DNA from: Gemmatimonadota bacterium
GTDB lineage: Bacteria; Gemmatimonadota; Gemmatimonadetes; Longimicrobiales; Gaopeijiaceae
DNA: 46,984 nt
Assembly: GCA_022825135.1 (NCBI GenBank)
Contig: JAJDYN010000039.1
Coordinates: forward strand, 1 to 46,984
Direction of reading: 5' to 3'
Shown one piece after another: positions 44,056 to 46,984 of the stretch; the stretch's first letter is position 1, and each line of letters begins with the position of its first letter. The translations under genes were made by a program, and so were the position numbers. Below the pieces are notes generated by a model. It ran no database searches. It worked only from the letters and a program-made list of their open reading frames with translations, and was not told where the DNA came from.

Positions 44056-44996
44056 GCGAAGGGCGGGGGAAGCGCGCGGTGAGCCCGGCACCGCAGGCCG
44101 GGCCGGGAAGCGAGTCCAAGTCGACGGACGGCTTCGGCGTGGCGAGCATGACGGATCCTCTCCGGCGCGTCGCGATGCGCCGTCCTGGCCGGGCTACCCG
44201 CGAAGCCGATCCCGCGCGCTGGCACTACGCAGAGCCCCTGGACGGGGGTCGCCTGCTGCGCCAGTACGACGCCTTCGCGGCGAGTGTCGCCGATTCGGGG
44301 GCGAACATCGAGTGGATTCCCGGCGCGGACGATGGCCTCTCCGACTCGATCTTCGTCTTCGACCCCTCCTTCATGACCCCCGCGGGCGCCATCGTGCTTC
44401 GTCCCGGCAAGTCGCTCCGGCGCCCCGAAGTGGCGCTGCACGAGACACTGTATCAGCGGCTGCGCGTGCCGGTCGTCGGAAGGATCGAGCCACCCGGCCT
44501 GGCCGAAGGCGGCGACCTGCTCTGGATCGACGAAACGACGCTCGCGGCGGCACGCTCGTTCCGCACCAACCAGGCCGGCATCGATCAACTGAAGGACATC
44601 CTGGCCCCCCTCGGCATCAGGCTTGTGACGTTCGATCTTCCCGTATGGAACGGCAGCGCCGCCTGCCTGCACCTCCTGTCGGTGATCAGCCCGCTGGATC
44701 GCGATCTGGTGTTGGTCTACCCCCGTCTGCTGCCGGTCGCGCTGCGCCAACTGCTGCGGGACCGGGGCATCCGGTGCCTGGAGGCGAGCGACGAGGAGTT
44801 CGAGGCCTCGAACGGACTGAACCTCAACGTGCTCGCGACGGCGCCCCGGAGGTGTATCGCCGTCGACGGGTTCGCGCACACGGCGAGATTGATGCGTGAC
44901 GCCGGGTGCGCGGTGACATGCTTCGCAGCGGATGCGCTCTGCATGCCGTGCGAAGGCGGGCCGACCTGCCTTACGCTGCCTCTGTGGCGGAGGTAG
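44052..44996 (+). CDS. Arginine deiminase / dimethylarginine dimethylaminohydrolase-type enzyme
   Basis: A 314-residue guanidino-group hydrolase of the amidinotransferase superfamily. FGVASMTDPLRRVAMRRPG (about 28-46) is a typical start, DSIFVFDPSF (about 98-107) the substrate loop, and Glu152 in EGGDLLWID, His207 in CLHLLS and Cys306 in GGPTCLTLPL fit the catalytic set. The length is nearer to DDAH-type (about 250-300) than to full arginine deiminase (about 400). It probably makes citrulline from arginine or methylated arginine; which one cannot be told. The ATG overlaps the permease stop (ATGA). Confidence 0.85.
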   Translation: MSEGRGKRAVSPAPQAGPGSESKSTDGFGVASMTDPLRRVAMRRPGRATREADPARWHYAEPLDGGRLLRQYDAFAASVADSGANIEWIPGADDGLSDSIFVFDPSFMTPAGAIVLRPGKSLRRPEVALHETLYQRLRVPVVGRIEPPGLAEGGDLLWIDETTLAAARSFRTNQAGIDQLKDILAPLGIRLVTFDLPVWNGSAACLHLLSVISPLDRDLVLVYPRLLPVALRQLLRDRGIRCLEASDEEFEASNGLNLNVLATAPRRCIAVDGFAHTARLMRDAGCAVTCFAADALCMPCEGGPTCLTLPLWRR

Positions 44997-45046
44997 CAAC
45001 CCCTGCCCCCCACGTCGGCCGATCGTCCCGGGTTCGCAGAGACCCC

Positions 45047-45133
45047 TGCAACACCCATCCGGCTAAAGCCATCCGTGCAACACCCTTCCCGCAATTGCCG
45101 TCCCTGCAACACCTTTCCAGCAGTTGTCGTATT
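45047..45133. repeat. Three degenerate 29-bp tandem repeats
   Basis: Units begin at 45047, 45076 and 45105, exactly 29 bases apart. All share TGCAACACC at the left end, followed by a C/T-rich block with TTCC or ATCC and a short inverted pair (GGCTAAAGCC in unit 1, GCAATTGC in unit 2). The third unit is the most diverged. The array lies between the deiminase-like gene and the start of the 96-residue membrane protein. It is not in a coding frame (29 is not a multiple of 3). Confidence 0.75.
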
Positions 45134-45192
45134 GGATGGCCGGACGGTTTTCGATTCCCTTCCCACACAGCACCACTACGGAGGCTCAGCCA

Positions 45193-45483
45193 ATGGACTG
45201 GGAGGCCCTTGTCGCCCTGGTCGTTCCTTCACTGTTCATCGTCACGGCGGGAGGCGTACTCATCCTGCGTCCCATCGCAGGCAAACTCGGTACCCTCCTT
45301 GACGCAATGGCTCGTGAGAAATCCAGTTCCGCGCTGGAGGAGACCCGGCGCCTGCGCGAGACGGTCGAGTCCATGAACGACCGACTGTCACTGCTCGAGG
45401 AGCGTCAGGACTTCACCGAGCGGCTGATCGAGCCTCGCACCTCCGGCGGCACCGGCCCGGCCGAGGGCGAAAAGAACCGATAG
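45193..45483 (+). CDS. Small membrane protein with coiled coil, 96 residues
   Basis: One membrane segment (about 5-28, ALVALVVPSLFIVTAGGVLILRP) is followed by an amphipathic coiled coil (about 45-80, LEETRRLRETVESMNDRLSLLEER) and a Gly/Glu-rich tail. GGAGG at 45180-45184 lies 8 bases before the ATG. The layout resembles the 91-residue protein before murJ, but the sequences are not clearly related. No family was recognised. Its end is one base from the end of the opposing HNH gene. Confidence 0.7.
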   Translation: MDWEALVALVVPSLFIVTAGGVLILRPIAGKLGTLLDAMAREKSSSALEETRRLRETVESMNDRLSLLEERQDFTERLIEPRTSGGTGPAEGEKNR

Positions 45484-45484
45484 C

Positions 45485-46984
45485 TTAAGACGTCAGCGAT
45501 CCTTCCATGGCTTCCCTGGCAGCCGCTTCGATCTTCCATGGGATCCGCGAATCGGGGTAGAGGGCGGCTCCATTGGAAAGCTCGAAGCCACCACCCTTCG
45601 CCGGGGCGCCGGGATGAACCGATGGGACCGGTGGCAAGTGTGTGGCCACCGGTGCCGGCCTGCTCGGCGCGTCTACCAGCATCCTCCCCTTGGGCGTGAA
45701 GAACAGCACCGTCCCGTCGCTGTTCACGGATACCTTCACCCGTCCCTCGTGAACGGCGCGGTGGTGCCGCCGGCACAGTAGCAGCGTGTTTCGGAGGCTC
45801 GTTTCGCCCCCGTCGGCCCAGTGCTTCACGTGATGCGCCTCGGTGAACCGGCAGCCGCACCCGGGGAAGCGGCATCCCCGGTCGCGCTCCTCCAGTGCCC
45901 GCCGGATGTGCGGCGGAATGGTGCGCGTCCGGCGGCCCACGCTCAGCATCGACCCGTCCTTTGCGTGGACCATCGCGACCACGGCAGCATCGCACGCCAT
46001 GCGTCGCGACGTTTCCGAGGAAACGCGAATCCCGTCGAGATCCGAGCGACCGGGCTCGCCCTCGGCCGCGAGCGTCGCGGCGTCGCAATGGACCATGACC
46101 TGGAAGCGCTCGGCGCGCGTGCCGGACCCGACGCGGGCCGACGTGTTCGCCGCATTCTCCGCTTTGGCTCCCGGCGTTCCCACGCGCACTCCCCGCGGGG
46201 CCGCATTGGATTCGGTGGTTGGAGCACCATCCAGGTCATCGAGGTCGCCATCCATCTCATCCACATCGCCATCCGATTCGCGGTGCTCGCTACCACCGAA
46301 CCCTGCGGCCAGCGCCCGCTCCGCGAGTAGCCCCACGGCATCCGCACGACGCTGCTTCGGCTCGGGGCGCGGATTGCCTGCATCGCCGGCCTCGCAACTG
46401 ACACCCCTTCCACTTCCCGGTGCGTCCCGGGCATCGCCCTCGGATCGGAACAGCGCATCCGACGCCGCCTCCACCGCCCGCATCAGCACGGCCCCGGCCT
46501 CCGGCTCGAGCCGGCCCTTCACCACGTACATCCCGTCGCCGTCCACGAAGACCGAGAAGGTGCGGCTGCGATGCCGGGCCTGCTCGGCGGTCAGCTCCGC
46601 GTCGCGCGACAGCTTCTTCAACATGCGCACCGTCCGCTCGAGCTTCGCGGCCGAGCCCGCGCGCGCGAACTCGAGCAACTCCGCCTCGCGCTCGGGAGTC
46701 GCAACTCGTGTGAGCGCCCGCACCTTGGCGTAGGAGATGGTGCCGTGCTTCAGAGCATCGGCGGTCCGGGGCAGTCGCTCCAGCGCGCGGGCGGTCCGGA
46801 CCCGCTCGCGGGCCGTGCCGATCTTCGTGCCGATCCTCCAGGCCAGCCATTCGGCGCAGGAGGAGTAGCCGCCGTCCTTCCATCCGCCGCGCCGGTCGAA
46901 CTCGGCGATGAGGGTCATCATGCGCGCCTCGGCGGAGTTGATGCGGGCCGCCAGCTCCGCGATGCGCTCGCCCAGCTTGCGGAG
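45485..46984 (-). CDS. DUF222 and HNH endonuclease domain protein (5' end outside window)
   Basis: At least 499 residues; the frame stays open to the window edge. The 21 codons before the ATG at 46921 (LRKLGERIAELAARINSAEAR) look like a normal DUF222 start, so the gene continues off the window. DUF222 helical repeats (DRRGGWKDGGYSSCAEWLAWR, LPRTADALKHGTISYAKVRALTRV) lead to a variable, low-complexity middle (GDVDEMDGDLDDLDG). A C-terminal HNH nuclease domain follows, with CRFPGCGCRFTEAHHVKHWADGG then NTLLLCRRHH. This 13E12-like family is often multicopy in GC-rich bacteria; its biological role is unclear. Confidence 0.9.
   Translation of the reverse strand, partial: LRKLGERIAELAARINSAEARMMTLIAEFDRRGGWKDGGYSSCAEWLAWRIGTKIGTARERVRTARALERLPRTADALKHGTISYAKVRALTRVATPEREAELLEFARAGSAAKLERTVRMLKKLSRDAELTAEQARHRSRTFSVFVDGDGMYVVKGRLEPEAGAVLMRAVEAASDALFRSEGDARDAPGSGRGVSCEAGDAGNPRPEPKQRRADAVGLLAERALAAGFGGSEHRESDGDVDEMDGDLDDLDGAPTTESNAAPRGVRVGTPGAKAENAANTSARVGSGTRAERFQVMVHCDAATLAAEGEPGRSDLDGIRVSSETSRRMACDAAVVAMVHAKDGSMLSVGRRTRTIPPHIRRALEERDRGCRFPGCGCRFTEAHHVKHWADGGETSLRNTLLLCRRHHRAVHEGRVKVSVNSDGTVLFFTPKGRMLVDAPSRPAPVATHLPPVPSVHPGAPAKGGGFELSNGAALYPDSRIPWKIEAAAREAMEGSLTS

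Noticed and set aside
45047..45133. CRISPR array
   Set aside because: Only three diverged units directly abutting each other, with no spacers and no cas genes nearby.

Overview
The window is a GC-rich (roughly two-thirds G+C, estimated by eye), tightly packed piece of a diderm bacterial chromosome. It carries a lipid A operon, BamA and Skp, a fused LpxC-FabZ, PorV-like and DUF5683-like envelope proteins, BshC (bacillithiol) and McsA-McsB-ClpC (protein-arginine phosphorylation). This mix of LPS genes with otherwise Firmicutes-like redox and proteostasis genes fits Gemmatimonadota or a close relative best. That placement is inferred from gene families and the look of the proteins; no search was possible.

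Layout. (1) 1-820: 3' end of a 23S rRNA, a spacer with two hairpins, 5S rRNA and a textbook intrinsic terminator. (2) 840-7217: era, two envelope proteins, a zinc-ribbon protein, prfB with a programmed +1 frameshift, and lysS. (3) 7234-13396: lolC/E-type permease, lolD, mcsA, mcsB, clpC, mostly overlapping. (4) 13393-24670: an outer-membrane and lipid A run: bamA, skp, lpxD, lpxC-fabZ, lpxA, a Gfo/Idh/MocA oxidoreductase (GnnA-like position), a 44-residue membrane peptide, lpxB, lpxK, bshC. (5) 24720-29820: a small membrane coiled-coil protein, murJ, uvrC, gltX. (6) 29875-32061: a strong promoter, a TPR lipoprotein, tRNA-Gly(CCC) and a cupin lipoprotein. (7) 32092-38197: DUF512 radical-SAM protein, der, plsY, gpsA, a MerR-type regulator, surE, a VTT/YqaA membrane protein and tRNA-Arg(CCU). 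(8) 38263-46984: a more accessory end, with a secreted LVIVD beta-propeller carrying Ig-like domains, DUF423, a gamma-glutamyltransferase lipoprotein, an AdiC-like permease paired with an arginine-deiminase/DDAH-type hydrolase, a degenerate 29-bp triple repeat, a small membrane coiled-coil protein, and a DUF222-HNH protein cut by the window end.

How the genes fit together. Most of the window is housekeeping. LolCD, BamA, Skp and the Lpx enzymes build the outer membrane. PlsY and GpsA make phospholipid precursors, and MurJ flips lipid II. Era, Der, RF2, LysRS, GluRS and two tRNAs serve translation. No insertion sequence, phage, CRISPR array or complete novel defence system is visible. The observations most worth following are the AT-rich synonymous patch inside mcsB, the GnnA-like gene without a GnnB partner, the ring of equally spaced histidines in the LVIVD propeller, the AdiC plus deiminase pair, and the 29-bp triple repeat.
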